DNA of 64,000 bases from Weissella sagaensis (GCF_005405285.1 NZ_BJDT01000001.1:282726-346725), one strand, 5' to 3'; shown: positions 25,027-36,024, counted from the stretch's first letter. Translations and numbers: made by a program. Notes: a model not told the origin generated them from the letters alone.

Positions 25027-25029
25027 GTG

Positions 25030-26055
25030 ATGACAGAAACACGTTATATCATGGCGTTTGAATCAAGTGCTGATGAAACGAGTGTCGCCATTGTTAAAAA
25101 TGGTGTCGAAATTATTAGTTTGGCGACAGCGACCCAAATTAAAAGCCACCAAAGATTTGGCGGTATCGTGCCAGAAGTAGCTAGTCGTCATCATATTGAA
25201 CAAGTGACTATTTTAGCAGATGCTGCATTAGCAGATGCTAAGTTAACATACCAAGACTTAACTGCGATTGGTGTGACACAAGGCCCAGGTTTAGTGGGCG
25301 CTTTGTTAATCGGTGTAACAGCAGCCAAAACAATTGCTTGGGCGCATAACTTACCATTAGTGCCTGTATTACATATGGCTGGTCATATTAGTGCTGCTAA
25401 TTTTGTTGCACCTATTCAGTATCCAGCGTTAGCTTTAATGGTATCAGGTGGGCACACTGAGCTAGTCTTAATGCCTAAAGAATATGAATACGTTATTATT
25501 GGTGATACTCGCGATGATGCTGCGGGGGAAAGTTACGATAAAGTAGGACGCACGATGGGCTTGCAGTACCCAGCTGGTAAAATATTAGATGAGATGGCGC
25601 ATCGTGGCCAACCATCATATAATTTACCACGAGCACTTATGAATGATGATGCCTATGATTTCTCATTTTCTGGTTTGAAAAGTGCGGTCATTAATTTGAT
25701 GCATAATGCTGATCAGCGTGGTGAAACAATTGATCATGATAATTTAGCTGCTTCATTTCAAGCGGCGGTGGTTGAAGTGCTGGTCACTAAGACAGCACGA
25801 GCACTGGATAATTATCCTGTGAAATCATTTATCGTGGCCGGTGGAGTTGCGGCTAATCGTGGCTTACGTGATGCGCTAACTGAGATGCTGACAAAGCGAC
25901 CACAAATTAACTTTTTACCAGTGCCAATTAAGTTGGCTGGTGATAATGCAGCCATGATTGGTGCTGCCGCTGATATTGCTTATCGTCATGGTCAACGTGG
26001 TGACTGGACGTTAAATGCTAATCCAGCTTTAGAATTTGATTATCAAGAACTATAA
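25030..26055 (+). CDS. tsaD: tRNA N6-adenosine threonylcarbamoyltransferase
   Basis: 341 residues, Kae1/Gcp family. Transfers threonylcarbamoyl to A37. Metal motif HxxxH in '[12 protein letters not shown]', '[10 protein letters not shown]' and '[13 protein letters not shown]' are conserved. A GTG at 25027 is in frame, but AAAGGAG (25017-25023) spaces well to ATG 25030. Last gene of the t6A operon; a strong terminator follows. Confidence 0.97.
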   Translation: MTETRYIMAFESSADETSVAIVKNGVEIISLATATQIKSHQRFGGIVPEVASRHHIEQVTILADAALADAKLTYQDLTAIGVTQGPGLVGALLIGVTAAKTIAWAHNLPLVPVLHMAGHISAANFVAPIQYPALALMVSGGHTELVLMPKEYEYVIIGDTRDDAAGESYDKVGRTMGLQYPAGKILDEMAHRGQPSYNLPRALMNDDAYDFSFSGLKSAVINLMHNADQRGETIDHDNLAASFQAAVVEVLVTKTARALDNYPVKSFIVAGGVAANRGLRDALTEMLTKRPQINFLPVPIKLAGDNAAMIGAAADIAYRHGQRGDWTLNANPALEFDYQEL

Positions 26056-26106
26056 AAAATAGCCAGTTTCCATACCGCAATTATTGCAGTTGGAAACTGG
26101 CTTTTT
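26054..26106. terminator. Bidirectional terminator between tsaD and the prenyl synthase
   Basis: AGCCAGTTTCCA (26061-26072) pairs with TGGAAACTGGCT (26091-26102), with a nested GCAAT/ATTGC helix. T-runs on both strands serve the converging genes. Confidence 0.95.
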
Positions 26107-26145
26107 AATTAAAAAAACATTTTTTCTACTATATAATGGTGTTAA

Positions 26146-27135
26146 TTAATTAGCACGTTCAAGTAGCGCCTCGCTGATGGCAACTAGCGTATCTTTAGCA
26201 TCACTTTCGGGTAGTTTGTCTAATTGTTCTAGTGCATTGTTAGTATAGTCACTGGCTAAAGCAATGGCATCATCAACAGCACCGCTAGCTATTACCATAT
26301 CACGTAAAGCAATGGATTCATCATTACTGATTTGTTCTTTTTTCTTTAATAGTGTTTGAATTTCATCATTATTCTGCATTGCGATGATTAAGGGTGCTGA
26401 GTAAACGCCCTCACGAACATCTTGTAGTGTTGGCTTACCTAAATCATGAGTAGTTGATTGGTAGTCTAAGATATCATCTAAAATTTGAAATGCCATCCCA
26501 ACATTATAAGAAAAATCAGAAACCAAAGTCATAAATTCTTCTGGTGCGTTTCCGTTAGCAGCACCAAGCTTAGCTGATAATACAAATAGTGCAGCAGTTT
26601 TACCTGCAATTTGTTCTTTATAGTTGGCTAATGTCATATGACGATCATAATGATTTGTGCGCTGGGTTAATTCACCTGTCAAAATAGCTTCTAATAACGA
26701 AGTCGCTTGTTGGACAAGTTTCATATCACTTGTATGGTAGGCAAGTGTTTTAAATGTTGCAGCAAACAAATAATCACCGGCATAAGCGGCAACATCTTTG
26801 CCAAAGCGAGACTGAATGCTAGGCGCATGACGTCGTTCAGGAGAATCATCAATGATATCATCATGAACAAGCGTTGCAGTGTGTAGCATTTCAATTGCAG
26901 CAGCGATATGTTTTAAATCTGAATTATTGCGAGGGTAAAACTGACCAATTATCAGTGTAAAAGCAGGCCGTAGCATTTTACCACCAGCACGGAACATATC
27001 CAACAATGCTTGTTCAACTTCTTTGTCATTTGCATGTAATGAATTTTGAATAATCAATAACACATCTTGGAGCTCCGCTTGAACTGTTGGAAAGTTCTCC
27101 CACATAGGGTGGATTTGTGTAAGAGTTTGTTTCAT
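26146..27135 (-). CDS. Polyprenyl diphosphate synthase (heptaprenyl type, component II-like)
   Basis: About 329 residues. Trans-prenyl transferase condensing isopentenyl diphosphate units, most likely to make the menaquinone side chain. Both aspartate-rich motifs are present: 'LVHDDIIDD' and 'QILDDILDY'. An ATG at 27174 would add 13 residues, but AAGGA (27151-27147 on the minus strand) and a TACTATA -10-like stretch between the two starts favour ATG 27135. No men genes are in the window. Chain length cannot be read directly. Confidence 0.85.
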   Translation of the reverse strand: MKQTLTQIHPMWENFPTVQAELQDVLLIIQNSLHANDKEVEQALLDMFRAGGKMLRPAFTLIIGQFYPRNNSDLKHIAAAIEMLHTATLVHDDIIDDSPERRHAPSIQSRFGKDVAAYAGDYLFAATFKTLAYHTSDMKLVQQATSLLEAILTGELTQRTNHYDRHMTLANYKEQIAGKTAALFVLSAKLGAANGNAPEEFMTLVSDFSYNVGMAFQILDDILDYQSTTHDLGKPTLQDVREGVYSAPLIIAMQNNDEIQTLLKKKEQISNDESIALRDMVIASGAVDDAIALASDYTNNALEQLDKLPESDAKDTLVAISEALLERAN

Positions 27136-27280
27136 TAATTTGGCATTCCTTAAATCTACTATATAGTAAAACATAAATTGACATACTGTCTTTTAAACTA
27201 ATTCCTATTATATATGAAAAAAATAGAATGCGCAGGTAAAAATTCGAAAAAAAGATATTTAAACAATTCGAGAGTTTTTA

Positions 27281-27310
27281 TTGGAATTTTTTTGGGAAAT
27301 TGTGTATTAT
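27281..27310 (+). promoter_or_regulatory. Possible distal promoter of the S10 operon
   Basis: TTGGAA (27281-27286), an 18-base spacer and TATTAT (27305-27310). It is weaker than the proximal promoter. Confidence 0.35.
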
Positions 27311-27378
27311 AAATAACGTTGTGATGCGACAGGATTATTATTTAAAATAATTCTGATAAAGTAAACAAAAACACTTGA

Positions 27379-27406
27379 TTGTCCGGCATAACTGCTGTAT
27401 TATAAT
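27379..27406 (+). promoter_or_regulatory. Main promoter of the S10 operon
   Basis: TTGTCC (27379-27384), a 16-base spacer and TATAAT (27401-27406). Transcription would start near 27413, giving a leader of about 185 bases. Confidence 0.65.
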
Positions 27407-27412
27407 CAAGTA

Positions 27413-27597
27413 CGCTAATTGAGGGATATTTTAATATCCTTGTATATTAGTGTGCACAAACAAGCAATGATGCGGGAGGTTGCGACACACCCGGCAGCAT
27501 TGCCACGAGGCCCATTGCCATGGAGCCTTGTGGGGTGTGTCGGTAGTTTCCGCGGAGTTAGTTTCATATTCCAATATGGACGAAGGGAGAATTTATC
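27413..27597 (+). ncRNA. Structured leader RNA of the S10 operon (candidate autoregulatory r-leader)
   Basis: Unlike the AT-rich surroundings, 27470-27556 is GC-rich. CGACACACCC (27483-27492) pairs exactly with GGGTGTGTCG (27533-27542), enclosing GGCA/TGCC (27493-27496/27501-27504) and AGGC/GCCT (27508-27511/27525-27528) hairpins. CGG/CCG arms add an outer helix. A separate hairpin GGATATT/AATATCC is at 27424-27439. By analogy with S10 leaders, L4 is the likely ligand. A 69-codon ORF crossing it (27419-27628) is not believed. Confidence 0.65.
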
Positions 27598-27906
27598 ATG
27601 GCTAACAAGAAGATTCGTATCCGCCTAAAGGCATACGAGCACAAGATTTTGGATTCATCAGCTGAAAAGATTGTTGAAACTGCAAAGCGTACAGGTGCTG
27701 AAATTTCAGGTCCTATTCCATTGCCAACTGAACGTACACTATACACAGTTTTGAGTTCACCTCACAAGCACAAAGATGCACGTGAGCAATTCGAATTGCG
27801 TACACACAAGCGTTTGATTGACATCATGAACCCAACTGCCAAGACAGTCGATGCATTATCAAAGTTGGAATTGCCAAGTGGTGTTGACATCGAAATTAAG
27901 TTGTAA
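27598..27906 (+). CDS. rpsJ: Ribosomal protein S10
   Basis: 102 residues, '[31 protein letters not shown]', the NusE/S10 signature. 30S head protein and antitermination factor. First gene of the ribosomal superoperon, after AAGGGAGA and the structured leader. Confidence 0.98.
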   Translation: MANKKIRIRLKAYEHKILDSSAEKIVETAKRTGAEISGPIPLPTERTLYTVLSSPHKHKDAREQFELRTHKRLIDIMNPTAKTVDALSKLELPSGVDIEIKL

Positions 27907-27995
27907 TCCTTATAACTTTAATTAAGATAATGACTTGCCCAGTTATGCATTTAACTAACTAAAAATTTTAGATTTACTATGAAAAGGAGATAGTC

Positions 27996-28622
27996 ATGAC
28001 TACTAAGGGTATCTTAGGCCGCAAAGTCGGCATGACTCAGGTATTCACTGAGACTGGTGAACTTATCCCTGTAACGGTTGTTGAAGCTACACCAAACGTT
28101 GTTTTGCAAGTTAAAACTTTGGAAAACGATGGTTACAATGCACTTCAATTGGGTTACCAAGATAAGCGCCAAGTTTTGAGCAACAAACCTGAGCAAGGTC
28201 ACGTTGCCAAAGCAAATACGACCCCTAAGCGCTACATTCGTGAAATCCGCGATGCTGAGGGAGAATTCAATGTTGGGGATGAAGTAAAGGTTGATATCTT
28301 TGCCGCTGGTGAAGCTGTTGACGTTACTGGAATTACGAAGGGTCATGGTTACCAAGGTAACATCAAGAAGGATGGCCAATCACGTGGACCTATGGCTCAC
28401 GGTTCTCGTTACCACCGTCGTCCTGGTTCATTGGGTGCCATTATTAACCGCGTCTTCAAGGGTAAGAAATTGCCTGGACGTATGGGTAACCACAAGCGTA
28501 CTGTACAAAACTTGCAAGTTGTTCGCGTTGATGTAGAAAATAACGTGATCTTGGTTAAGGGTAATGTTCCTGGTGCCAACAAGTCACTTGTTACTGTTAA
28601 GTACTCAAAAAAAGCTAAGTAA
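27996..28622 (+). CDS. rplC: Ribosomal protein L3
   Basis: 208 residues, beginning '[17 protein letters not shown]'. It carries the long loop '[19 protein letters not shown]', which reaches the peptidyl transferase centre. AAAAGGAG precedes the ATG; 89 bases separate it from rpsJ. Confidence 0.98.
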   Translation: MTTKGILGRKVGMTQVFTETGELIPVTVVEATPNVVLQVKTLENDGYNALQLGYQDKRQVLSNKPEQGHVAKANTTPKRYIREIRDAEGEFNVGDEVKVDIFAAGEAVDVTGITKGHGYQGNIKKDGQSRGPMAHGSRYHRRPGSLGAIINRVFKGKKLPGRMGNHKRTVQNLQVVRVDVENNVILVKGNVPGANKSLVTVKYSKKAK

Positions 28623-28646
28623 TAAGGACGAAGGGAGGAAATTAAC

Positions 28647-29270
28647 ATGACTAAGGTTGCTTTGTTTAAGCAAGACGGTTCAAATGCCGGTGATATTGAG
28701 CTAAATGCTTCAGTATTCGGTGTAGAGCCAAACAACAATGTCATTACGGATGCCGTATTGATGCAACGCGCTTCAATGCGTCAAGGAACTCACGCCGTTA
28801 AGAACCGTTCAGCGGTTTCTGGTGGTGGAAAGAAGCCTTGGCGTCAAAAGGGAACGGGTCGTGCCCGCCAAGGTTCAATCCGTTCACCACAATGGCGTGG
28901 GGGTGGAGTTGTCTTCGGACCTACACCACGTTCATATGCCTACAAGATGCCTAAGAAGGCATACCGTTTGGCATTGAAGTCAGTGTTGTCACAAAAGGTT
29001 TTGGATTCTTCATTGGTAGTTGTTGATGCATTGTCATTTGACGCACCAAAGACTAAAGAATTTAAGGCAGTTTTGAACAACTTAAACGTAAATGAAAAGA
29101 CGTTGGTTGTCTTGGACGATGATAATGCTAATGCAGCACTAGCAGCACGTAACTTAGAAAACGTGACTGTTATGACTGCTAAGGGTGTTAACGTGCTTGA
29201 CGTAATCAACAACGATAAGTTGATTGTAGTTCAATCAGCTTTGGCACAAGTTGAGGAGGTTTTGGCATAA
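28647..29270 (+). CDS. rplD: Ribosomal protein L4
   Basis: 207 residues. The exit-tunnel loop '[29 protein letters not shown]' region (about 63-91) is intact. L4 is the usual feedback regulator of S10 operons and thus the likely ligand of the leader at 27413-27597. Its stop overlaps rplW (TAATG). Confidence 0.98.
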   Translation: MTKVALFKQDGSNAGDIELNASVFGVEPNNNVITDAVLMQRASMRQGTHAVKNRSAVSGGGKKPWRQKGTGRARQGSIRSPQWRGGGVVFGPTPRSYAYKMPKKAYRLALKSVLSQKVLDSSLVVVDALSFDAPKTKEFKAVLNNLNVNEKTLVVLDDDNANAALAARNLENVTVMTAKGVNVLDVINNDKLIVVQSALAQVEEVLA

Positions 29271-29557
29271 TGGACGCACGCGATATCATTTTGCGCCCGG
29301 TCATCACTGAACAAACGATGAACGTTTTGGATGAAAAGCGTTACACGTTTGAAGTTGATGTTCGCGCCACAAAGCCACAAATTAAGCGCGCTGTTGAAGA
29401 AATTTTCGATGTTAAAGTTGAAAAAATCAACACCGCTAACGTACGTGGTAAGTTGAAGCGTCAAGGACGCTTTTCTGGTTACACTAAGAAGCGTAAGAAG
29501 GCAACTGTTAAGTTGTCTGCAGCTTCTAAGGACATTCAATTGTTCAACGAAAACTAA
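29270..29557 (+). CDS. rplW: Ribosomal protein L23
   Basis: 95 residues ('[24 protein letters not shown]'). Tunnel-exit protein that docks SRP and trigger factor. One-base overlap with rplD. Confidence 0.98.
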   Translation: MDARDIILRPVITEQTMNVLDEKRYTFEVDVRATKPQIKRAVEEIFDVKVEKINTANVRGKLKRQGRFSGYTKKRKKATVKLSAASKDIQLFNEN

Positions 29558-29573
29558 TTAGGAGGAAATTAGC

Positions 29574-30407
29574 GTGGCTATCAAAAAGTACAAGCCAACC
29601 TCTAACGGTCGTCGTAACATGACTTCTTCAGATTTTTCTGAAATCACTAAGACGACGCCCGAAAAGAGCTTGTTGGAATCAAAGTCAAACACTGGTGCTC
29701 GTAACTCATACGGTCACATGACTGTACGCCACCGTGGTGGTGGACACAAGCGCCAATACCGTATTATCGACTTCAAGCGTACTAAGGATGATGTACCAGC
29801 TAAGGTTGTTGCGATCGAATACGATCCAAACCGTACTGCAAACATCGCTTTGCTACAATATACTGATGGAACTAAGGCATATATCTTGGCTCCTAAGGGA
29901 CTAGAAGTTGGTATGACTGTTCAATCTGGAGCAGATGCTGATATTAAGGTAGGTAACTCACTACCACTATCAAACATTCCTGATGGAACTCAAATCCACA
30001 ACATTGAATTGAAGCCTGGTCACGGTGGACAACTTGTTCGTTCAGCCGGTGCCTCAGCTCAAGTGCTAGGTAAAGAAGGAAAGTACGTTCTAGTTCGCCT
30101 ACAATCAGGTGAAGTTCGTATGATCTTGGCTGTTAACCGTGCCACAGTTGGAGTTGTTGGAAACGAACAACACTCATTGATCAACTGGGGTAAGGCTGGT
30201 CGTCGTCGTTGGAAGGGTCAACGTCCACACGTTCGTGGATCTGTAATGAACCCTAACGATCACCCTCACGGAGGTGGTGAAGGAAAGGCTCCTATCGGAA
30301 TGCCATCACCATTGTCACCATGGGGTAAGAAGACAGCTGGTAAGAAGACTCGTAACGTTAAGGCTCGTTCAACTAAGTTTATCGTTCGTGGTCGCAAGAG
30401 CAAGTAA
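29574..30407 (+). CDS. rplB: Ribosomal protein L2
   Basis: 277 residues, GTG start behind AGGAGG. The conserved C-terminal block '[14 protein letters not shown]' with the functionally key histidine is present. Core 23S rRNA binder near the peptidyl transferase centre. Confidence 0.98.
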   Translation: MAIKKYKPTSNGRRNMTSSDFSEITKTTPEKSLLESKSNTGARNSYGHMTVRHRGGGHKRQYRIIDFKRTKDDVPAKVVAIEYDPNRTANIALLQYTDGTKAYILAPKGLEVGMTVQSGADADIKVGNSLPLSNIPDGTQIHNIELKPGHGGQLVRSAGASAQVLGKEGKYVLVRLQSGEVRMILAVNRATVGVVGNEQHSLINWGKAGRRRWKGQRPHVRGSVMNPNDHPHGGGEGKAPIGMPSPLSPWGKKTAGKKTRNVKARSTKFIVRGRKSK

Positions 30408-30462
30408 TTAATAACTACGCCAGCTATTATAAGTTTTTAAAAAACGAGAGGAGGACCTCAAA

Positions 30463-30744
30463 ATGGGTCGTAGCCTAAAAAAAGGGCCATTTGCTGATGC
30501 TTCTTTGTTAAAGAAGGTTGAAGAGGCTAACGCTTCTGAAAAGCATACTGTCATTAAGACATGGTCACGTCGCTCAACGATTTTCCCTAGCTTTATTGGA
30601 TTGACTTTTGCAGTTTACGATGGTCGTAAGCACATGCCAGTTTTGGTACAAGAAGACATGGTTGGTCACAAGCTTGGAGAGTTCGTTCCTACGCGTACGT
30701 TCCGCGGACACGCAGCAGACGATAAAGCAACTAAGCGTAAGTAA
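30463..30744 (+). CDS. rpsS: Ribosomal protein S19
   Basis: 93 residues, '[20 protein letters not shown]' start and '[15 protein letters not shown]' near the end. 30S head protein partnering S13. GAGGAGG precedes the ATG. Confidence 0.98.
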   Translation: MGRSLKKGPFADASLLKKVEEANASEKHTVIKTWSRRSTIFPSFIGLTFAVYDGRKHMPVLVQEDMVGHKLGEFVPTRTFRGHAADDKATKRK

Positions 30745-30760
30745 TTAGGAGGACAATACA

Positions 30761-31108
30761 ATGGCTGAACAAATCACGTCAGCACGCGCCACGGCCAAGA
30801 TCGTCCGTGTCGCACCACGTAAGGTCCGCCTAGTGCTTGACCAAGTTCGTGGTAAGTCTGTGGCAGAAGCATTTGCAATTTTGCAATTTATGCCAAACCA
30901 CAGCTCAGAAGATGTATACAAAGTGTTGAACTCAGCAGTAGCAAATGCTGAGAACAACTTCTCATTAGATCGTGAAGATTTGGTAGTTGCTGAAGCCTTT
31001 GCAAACGAAGGACCAACGCTAAAGCGTTTCCGTCCACGTGCCAAGGGTTCAGCTTCACCAATCAACAAGCGTACAAGCCACATTACGATTGTGGTAACAG
31101 AAAAGTAA
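30761..31108 (+). CDS. rplV: Ribosomal protein L22
   Basis: 115 residues. '[25 protein letters not shown]' globular part and the beta-hairpin '[24 protein letters not shown]' that lines the exit tunnel (macrolide site). AGGAGG before the ATG. Confidence 0.98.
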   Translation: MAEQITSARATAKIVRVAPRKVRLVLDQVRGKSVAEAFAILQFMPNHSSEDVYKVLNSAVANAENNFSLDREDLVVAEAFANEGPTLKRFRPRAKGSASPINKRTSHITIVVTEK

Positions 31109-31121
31109 GGAGGATTGAGTC

Positions 31122-31790
31122 ATGGGTCACAAAATTAACCCAACTGGTATGCGTGTCGGCATCATCCGCGACTGGGATGCAAAATGGTACGCAAACAAGA
31201 AGGACTTCGCAACAACTTTGCATGAAGATTTAAAGTTGCGCGAGTACATCGAAGCTAAGTTGGCTGAAGCATCAATTTCACGTGTTGAAATTGAACGTAC
31301 TGCTAACCGTGTAAATATCTCAATCCACACTGCTAAGCCAGGTATGGTTATTGGTAAAGGTGGTTCTGAAGTTGATGCATTGCGTAACGAGCTTTCAAAG
31401 ATCGTTGCCAAGGGTGAACGTGTTCACATCAACATCATTGAGATTAAGAAACCTGATTTGGACGCCCACTTGGTAGGTTCACAAATTGCAGCAGACTTGG
31501 TTCGCCGTGTGGCTTTCCGTCGTGCAATGCGTAGTGCTATCCAACGTGCAATGCGTGCTGGTGCCAAGGGTATCAAGACACAAGTTTCTGGACGTTTGAA
31601 CGGTGCAGATATGGCTCGTATTGAGCAATATACTGAGGGTACAGTGCCTTTGCACACATTGCGTGCAGACATTGACTACTCATGGGATGAGGCAACAACT
31701 ACTTACGGTCAAATCGGAGTTAAGACTTGGATTTACCGTGGTGACATTTTGCCAGAGAAGAAGTCAGTAAAGAAGCAAGGAGGCGAGTAA
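31122..31790 (+). CDS. rpsC: Ribosomal protein S3
   Basis: 222 residues with the KH domain motif '[14 protein letters not shown]' and C-terminal '[30 protein letters not shown]'. mRNA-entry protein and helicase. AGGAGG precedes the ATG. Confidence 0.98.
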   Translation: MGHKINPTGMRVGIIRDWDAKWYANKKDFATTLHEDLKLREYIEAKLAEASISRVEIERTANRVNISIHTAKPGMVIGKGGSEVDALRNELSKIVAKGERVHINIIEIKKPDLDAHLVGSQIAADLVRRVAFRRAMRSAIQRAMRAGAKGIKTQVSGRLNGADMARIEQYTEGTVPLHTLRADIDYSWDEATTTYGQIGVKTWIYRGDILPEKKSVKKQGGE

Positions 31791-31791
31791 C

Positions 31792-32211
31792 ATGCTAGTT
31801 CCAAAGCGTGTAAAGTACCGTCGCCCACACCGCGGTAAGATGCGTGGTGAGGCTAAAGGTGGTAAGACAGTAGCTTTCGGAGATTTCGGTTTACAAGCTA
31901 CTGAATCACACTGGATTACAAACCGTCAAATCGAGGCTGCTCGTATTGCTATGACGCGTTATATGAAGCGTGGTGGTAAAGTATGGATTAAGATTTTTCC
32001 ACACTTGGCCTACACTTCAAAGGGTGTTGGTGTTCGTATGGGTAACGGAAAAGGTACCCCAGAAGGCTGGGTAGCACCTGTTAAGCGCGGCAAGGTATTA
32101 TTTGAAGTTGCCGGTGTTCCTGAAGAGGTTGCCCGCGAAGCCTTGCGTCTTGCATCTAACAAGTTGCCAGTCAAGACTAAAATCTTGGCTCGTCAAGTGG
32201 AGGGTGAATAA
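31792..32211 (+). CDS. rplP: Ribosomal protein L16
   Basis: 139 residues ('[19 protein letters not shown]', '[20 protein letters not shown]'). 50S protein near the A-site tRNA. One base after rpsC; its stop overlaps rpmC. Confidence 0.98.
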   Translation: MLVPKRVKYRRPHRGKMRGEAKGGKTVAFGDFGLQATESHWITNRQIEAARIAMTRYMKRGGKVWIKIFPHLAYTSKGVGVRMGNGKGTPEGWVAPVKRGKVLFEVAGVPEEVAREALRLASNKLPVKTKILARQVEGE

Positions 32212-32417
32212 TGAAGATCAAGGATCAACAAAATGAAATCAAGGGTCTCAGCCAAGCTGAGCTAGTTGCCAAGGAAAAGAGCTACAAGGAAGAGTTGTTC
32301 AACTTGCGTTTCCAATTAGCTACTGGTCAACTTGAGAACACGGCTCGATTGTCAGAAGTACGTAAGCAAATTGCCCGTATCAAGACGGTCATTCGTCAAC
32401 AAGAATTGAACAAGTAG
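32211..32417 (+). CDS. rpmC: Ribosomal protein L29
   Basis: 68 residues, two helices ('[32 protein letters not shown]' region). Tunnel-exit protein beside L23. TAATG overlap with rplP. Confidence 0.97.
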   Translation: MKIKDQQNEIKGLSQAELVAKEKSYKEELFNLRFQLATGQLENTARLSEVRKQIARIKTVIRQQELNK

Positions 32418-32440
32418 ACTAAGAGAGGAGACCGTTCGTT

Positions 32441-32707
32441 ATGACTGAAGCTCGTAACACACGTAAGGTTTACCAAGGCCGCGTGGTTTCAGATAAGATG
32501 GATAAGACAGTTACTGTTGCCATCAACACTTACAAGAACCACCCAGTATATGGTAAGCGTGTTAAGTACACGAAAAAGTTTAAGGCTCACGATGAGAACA
32601 ACGAAGCTAAGACAGGTGATTTGGTACGTATCATGGAGACACGTCCAACATCAGCTACAAAGCGCTTCCGTTTGGTAGAAATCGTCGAGAAGGCCGTTAT
32701 TATCTAA
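32441..32707 (+). CDS. rpsQ: Ribosomal protein S17
   Basis: 88 residues, OB fold with '[16 protein letters not shown]' and '[20 protein letters not shown]'. Early 30S assembly protein. Preceded by GAGAGGAG. Confidence 0.98.
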   Translation: MTEARNTRKVYQGRVVSDKMDKTVTVAINTYKNHPVYGKRVKYTKKFKAHDENNEAKTGDLVRIMETRPTSATKRFRLVEIVEKAVII

Positions 32708-32752
32708 TCGTTTAATCTCGAATATTACCAATAACGGAAGGAGGACAAAATC

Positions 32753-33121
32753 GTGATTCAACAAGAGAGTCGTTTAAAGGTTGCAGATAACTCAGGTGCA
32801 CGTGAAATCTTGACTATCAAGGTGTTAGGTGGATCTGGTCGTAAGTTTGCCGGAATCGGTGACATGATCGTCGCAACTGTTAAGCAAGCTATTCCTGGTG
32901 GAAATGTTAAGAAGGGTGACGTTGTTAAAGCCGTTATCGTTCGTACTGCCGCTAGTACACACCGTGCTGATGGTTCATACATCAGTTTCGATGAAAATGC
33001 TGCTGTTATCGTTAAAGATGATAAAAGTCCAGTAGGTACTCGTATCTTTGGACCTGTTGCGCGTGAATTGCGTGACAATGATTACATGCGTATTGTGTCA
33101 TTGGCACCTGAAGTATTGTAA
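32753..33121 (+). CDS. rplN: Ribosomal protein L14
   Basis: 122 residues, GTG start ('[19 protein letters not shown]'). Forms an intersubunit bridge and binds RsfS. Strong GGAGG upstream. Confidence 0.98.
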   Translation: MIQQESRLKVADNSGAREILTIKVLGGSGRKFAGIGDMIVATVKQAIPGGNVKKGDVVKAVIVRTAASTHRADGSYISFDENAAVIVKDDKSPVGTRIFGPVARELRDNDYMRIVSLAPEVL

Positions 33122-33153
33122 TTACCATCATTAAATCAAGGAGGAAGCCTCGC

Positions 33154-33462
33154 ATGTTTGTGAAGACTGGTGACAAGGTTAAGGTTATCGCCGGCAAGGA
33201 CAAGGGTAAGGAAGGCGTAATCGTAAAGATTGACGCAGCCCAAAACCGCGTTGTTGTTGAAGGTGTCAATATGGTTAAGAAGCACCAAAAGCCTAATAAC
33301 CAATACCCACAAGGTGGTATTGTTGAGCTTGAAGCTCCAATCCACGTTTCAAACGTACAATTGCTTGACCCTTCTACTAACGAACCAACTAAGGTTGGTT
33401 ACAAAGTTGAAGATGGTAAGAAGGTACGTTTCGCTAAGAAGTCTGGAAAGACTTTAGCATAA
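33154..33462 (+). CDS. rplX: Ribosomal protein L24
   Basis: 102 residues with the KOW motif '[22 protein letters not shown]'. 50S assembly initiator. Ends 'GKTLA'; AGGAGG upstream. Confidence 0.98.
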   Translation: MFVKTGDKVKVIAGKDKGKEGVIVKIDAAQNRVVVEGVNMVKKHQKPNNQYPQGGIVELEAPIHVSNVQLLDPSTNEPTKVGYKVEDGKKVRFAKKSGKTLA

Positions 33463-33492
33463 TTTTCTAGGTGAAAGGAGGAAATCATTATC

Positions 33493-34035
33493 ATGGCAAA
33501 TCGCTTGAAGGAAAAGTACGTCAATGAAGTTACACCTTCATTGGTCGAGAAGTTTGAGTATTCATCAATCATGCAAGCACCTAAGATCGAAAAGATCGTG
33601 CTTAACATGGGTGTTGGTGATGCTGTTTCAAACTCAAAGAACTTGGATGAAGCTGTTGCTGAATTGGAATTGATTGCTGGTCAAAAGCCAGTTATCACTC
33701 GTGCTAAGAAGTCAATCGCTGGCTTCCGTTTGCGTGAGGGTATGGCAATCGGTACAAAGGTTACTTTGCGTGGTGAACGTATGTATGACTTCTTAGATAA
33801 GTTGATCAACGTTTCATTGCCACGTGTTCGTGACTTCCGTGGAGTTTCACCAAAGGCTTTTGATGGCCGTGGAAACTACACATTGGGAGTTCGTGAGCAA
33901 CTTATTTTCCCAGAAATTGATTATGATAAGGTTAACCGCGTTCGTGGTTTGGATATCGTTCTTGTAACGACTGCCAACTCAGACGAGGAATCTCGTGAAT
34001 TGCTTACTCAAATGGGTATGCCTTTCTCAAAGTAA
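33493..34035 (+). CDS. rplE: Ribosomal protein L5
   Basis: 180 residues ('[21 protein letters not shown]', '[27 protein letters not shown]'). Binds 5S rRNA and contacts the P-site tRNA. In most Firmicutes rpsN (S14) follows; here only 43 non-coding bases separate it from rpsH. Confidence 0.98.
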   Translation: MANRLKEKYVNEVTPSLVEKFEYSSIMQAPKIEKIVLNMGVGDAVSNSKNLDEAVAELELIAGQKPVITRAKKSIAGFRLREGMAIGTKVTLRGERMYDFLDKLINVSLPRVRDFRGVSPKAFDGRGNYTLGVREQLIFPEIDYDKVNRVRGLDIVLVTTANSDEESRELLTQMGMPFSK

Positions 34036-34078
34036 TCAACACTGATTTACAGTAATTAATAATAGGAGGCAAATATCA

Positions 34079-34477
34079 ATGTCAATGACTGACCCAATTG
34101 CAGATTTTTTGACACGCATTCGTAATGCGAACATGGTTCGCCACGACTCAGTTGAAGTACCTGCATCAAAGATCAAGAAGGACATCGCCGAGATCTTAAA
34201 GAGTGAAGGCTTTGTTCGTGACGTTGAATACATTGAAGATGACAAGCAAGGTGTCATCCGTGTTTTCCTTAAGTATTCTGCTGACAAGACTCGCGTAATT
34301 ACAGGTTTGAAGCGTATTTCAAAGCCTGGTCTACGTACATATGTTAAGTCAGATAATGTACCTAAGGTATTAAACGGTTTGGGTATTGCAATCATCTCAA
34401 CTTCTGAAGGTGTTATCACCGATAAAGAAGCTCGCGCCAAGAAAATTGGTGGCGAGGTATTGGCTTACGTCTGGTAA
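34079..34477 (+). CDS. rpsH: Ribosomal protein S8
   Basis: 132 residues, '[31 protein letters not shown]' and C-terminal '[26 protein letters not shown]'. Binds 16S helix 21. In E. coli S8 represses the spc operon. AGGAGG upstream. Confidence 0.98.
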   Translation: MSMTDPIADFLTRIRNANMVRHDSVEVPASKIKKDIAEILKSEGFVRDVEYIEDDKQGVIRVFLKYSADKTRVITGLKRISKPGLRTYVKSDNVPKVLNGLGIAIISTSEGVITDKEARAKKIGGEVLAYVW

Positions 34478-34508
34478 AAACAAAATTTAAATAAGGAGGT
34501 GTCAACCA

Positions 34509-35045
34509 ATGAGTCGTATTGGTAATAAGGCCGTAACATTGCCAGCTGGCGTTGAACTATCACGCGAAGGTGACGTTGTTACTGTTAAAGGACCTAAAGG
34601 TGAGCTATCACGCACGATTGCTCACGAAATCAATTTGACTGTTGATGGAACTGAGGTTTCATTCACTCGCCCATCTGATGATGGACGCATGAAGGCACTT
34701 CACGGAACTACTCGTGCCATTGTTAACAACATGGTCGAGGGTGTTTCAAATGGCTTCAAGAAGACATTGAAGCTAGTCGGTGTTGGATACCGTGCAGCAA
34801 AGCAAGGCGACAAGCTTGTTTTGAACGTAGGTTACTCACACCCCGTAGAATTTGAAGCTCGTGAAGGGTTAACTGTTGAAGTTCCTGACTCAACGACGGT
34901 TACAGTTGCAGGAATCAGCAAGCAATTTGTTGGTGATTTCGCTGCTGAAATCCGCGCCGTACGCGCACCTGAACCATACAAGGGTAAGGGTATTCGTTAC
35001 GAAGGTGAATACGTTGCACGTAAGGAAGGTAAGACTGGTAAGTAA
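34509..35045 (+). CDS. rplF: Ribosomal protein L6
   Basis: 178 residues; two repeated domains, ending '[25 protein letters not shown]', the L6 signature. AAGGAGG precedes the ATG. An 87-base gap with two hairpins follows. Confidence 0.98.
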   Translation: MSRIGNKAVTLPAGVELSREGDVVTVKGPKGELSRTIAHEINLTVDGTEVSFTRPSDDGRMKALHGTTRAIVNNMVEGVSNGFKKTLKLVGVGYRAAKQGDKLVLNVGYSHPVEFEAREGLTVEVPDSTTVTVAGISKQFVGDFAAEIRAVRAPEPYKGKGIRYEGEYVARKEGKTGK

Positions 35046-35046
35046 A

Positions 35047-35089
35047 CTTAAGCTTTGTGCTTAAAGTCGTAAGCAACGTTACGATTTTA
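35047..35089 (+). other. Two small hairpins in the rplF-rplR gap
   Basis: CTTAAGC/GCTTAAAG (35047-35066 region) and CGTAA/TTACG (about 35069-35085) occur back to back in the longest intergenic gap inside the spc part. No T-run follows. They could be RNA-stability or protein-binding elements. Confidence 0.3.
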
Positions 35090-35132
35090 CTTATGAGTAT
35101 ATCTTTCGAACTGAAAAAAAGAGGTTACGAAC

Positions 35133-35489
35133 ATGATTACGAAGTCAGACAAGAACAAAGTGCGTCAACACCGACACACTCGCGTTCGTGGAAAGATTTC
35201 TGGTACTGCTGAGCGCCCACGCTTGAACGTTTACCGTTCTAACAAGAACATCTACGCGCAATTAATTGATGACGTAGCGGGTGTGACGCTTGCTAGTGCC
35301 TCAACTTTGGATAAGTCAATTGAGACTGCTCCAAAAACTGAACAGGCAGCTAAAGTTGGTGCTTTAATCGCAGAACGAGCAAAAGAAGCTAATGTTGAAG
35401 TTGTTGTATTTGATCGTGGTGGTTACTTGTACCACGGTCGTGTACAAGCTTTGGCTGAAGCAGCTCGTGAAGCTGGTTTGAAGTTCTAA
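35133..35489 (+). CDS. rplR: Ribosomal protein L18
   Basis: 118 residues ('[34 protein letters not shown]', '[24 protein letters not shown]'). 5S rRNA binder. AAAGAGG upstream. Confidence 0.98.
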   Translation: MITKSDKNKVRQHRHTRVRGKISGTAERPRLNVYRSNKNIYAQLIDDVAGVTLASASTLDKSIETAPKTEQAAKVGALIAERAKEANVEVVVFDRGGYLYHGRVQALAEAAREAGLKF

Positions 35490-35509
35490 GGGAAGGAGGA
35501 AAGAAAAAC

Positions 35510-36013
35510 ATGGCATTTATTGATGCAAATAAGCTCGGTGAGCTTGAAGAAAACGTTGTAGCCATCAACCGTGTTACCAAGGTTGTTAAAGGTGGACGCC
35601 GTTTGCGTTTCGCTGCTTTGGTAGTTGTTGGTGACCGTAACGGACATGTTGGTTTTGGTACTGGTAAAGCGCAAGAAGTTCCTGAAGCAATCCGTAAGGC
35701 TGCTGAAGATGCAAAGCGCAACATTATTAGTGTACCTATGGTTGGTACAACCCTTCCTCACTCTACATTGGGTGTCTTTGCTGGTGGCCGCATCCTAGTG
35801 AAGCCCGCCGTTGAAGGATCTGGAGTAGCAGCTGGTGGTGCTGCTCGTGCCGTTTTGGAACTAGCTGGAGTTGGTGATGTGACTGCAAAGTCATTAGGCT
35901 CAGCTACACCAATTAACGTTGTACGCGCAACTTTCGATGCAATCAACTCATTGAAGAACGCTGAAGAAGTTGCTGAATTGCGTCAGGTCTCATTAGAGCA
36001 CTTGGCAGATTAA
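35510..36013 (+). CDS. rpsE: Ribosomal protein S5
   Basis: 167 residues: the S5 dsRNA-binding-like domain ('[31 protein letters not shown]') then the C-terminal domain ('[29 protein letters not shown]'). Decoding-fidelity protein. AAGGAGG upstream. Confidence 0.98.
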   Translation: MAFIDANKLGELEENVVAINRVTKVVKGGRRLRFAALVVVGDRNGHVGFGTGKAQEVPEAIRKAAEDAKRNIISVPMVGTTLPHSTLGVFAGGRILVKPAVEGSGVAAGGAARAVLELAGVGDVTAKSLGSATPINVVRATFDAINSLKNAEEVAELRQVSLEHLAD

Positions 36014-36024
36014 GGAGGCAGAAA

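Noticed and set aside
27419-27628. 69-codon ORF across the S10 leader and rpsJ start
   Set aside because: Lies in the GC-rich structured leader, has no good ribosome binding site and overlaps the real S10 start in another frame.
33136-33345. Minus-strand ORFs inside ribosomal protein genes
   Set aside because: They are shadows of highly biased coding frames, have no ribosome binding sites and no recognisable products; the same applies to other antisense ORFs in 28-41 kb.
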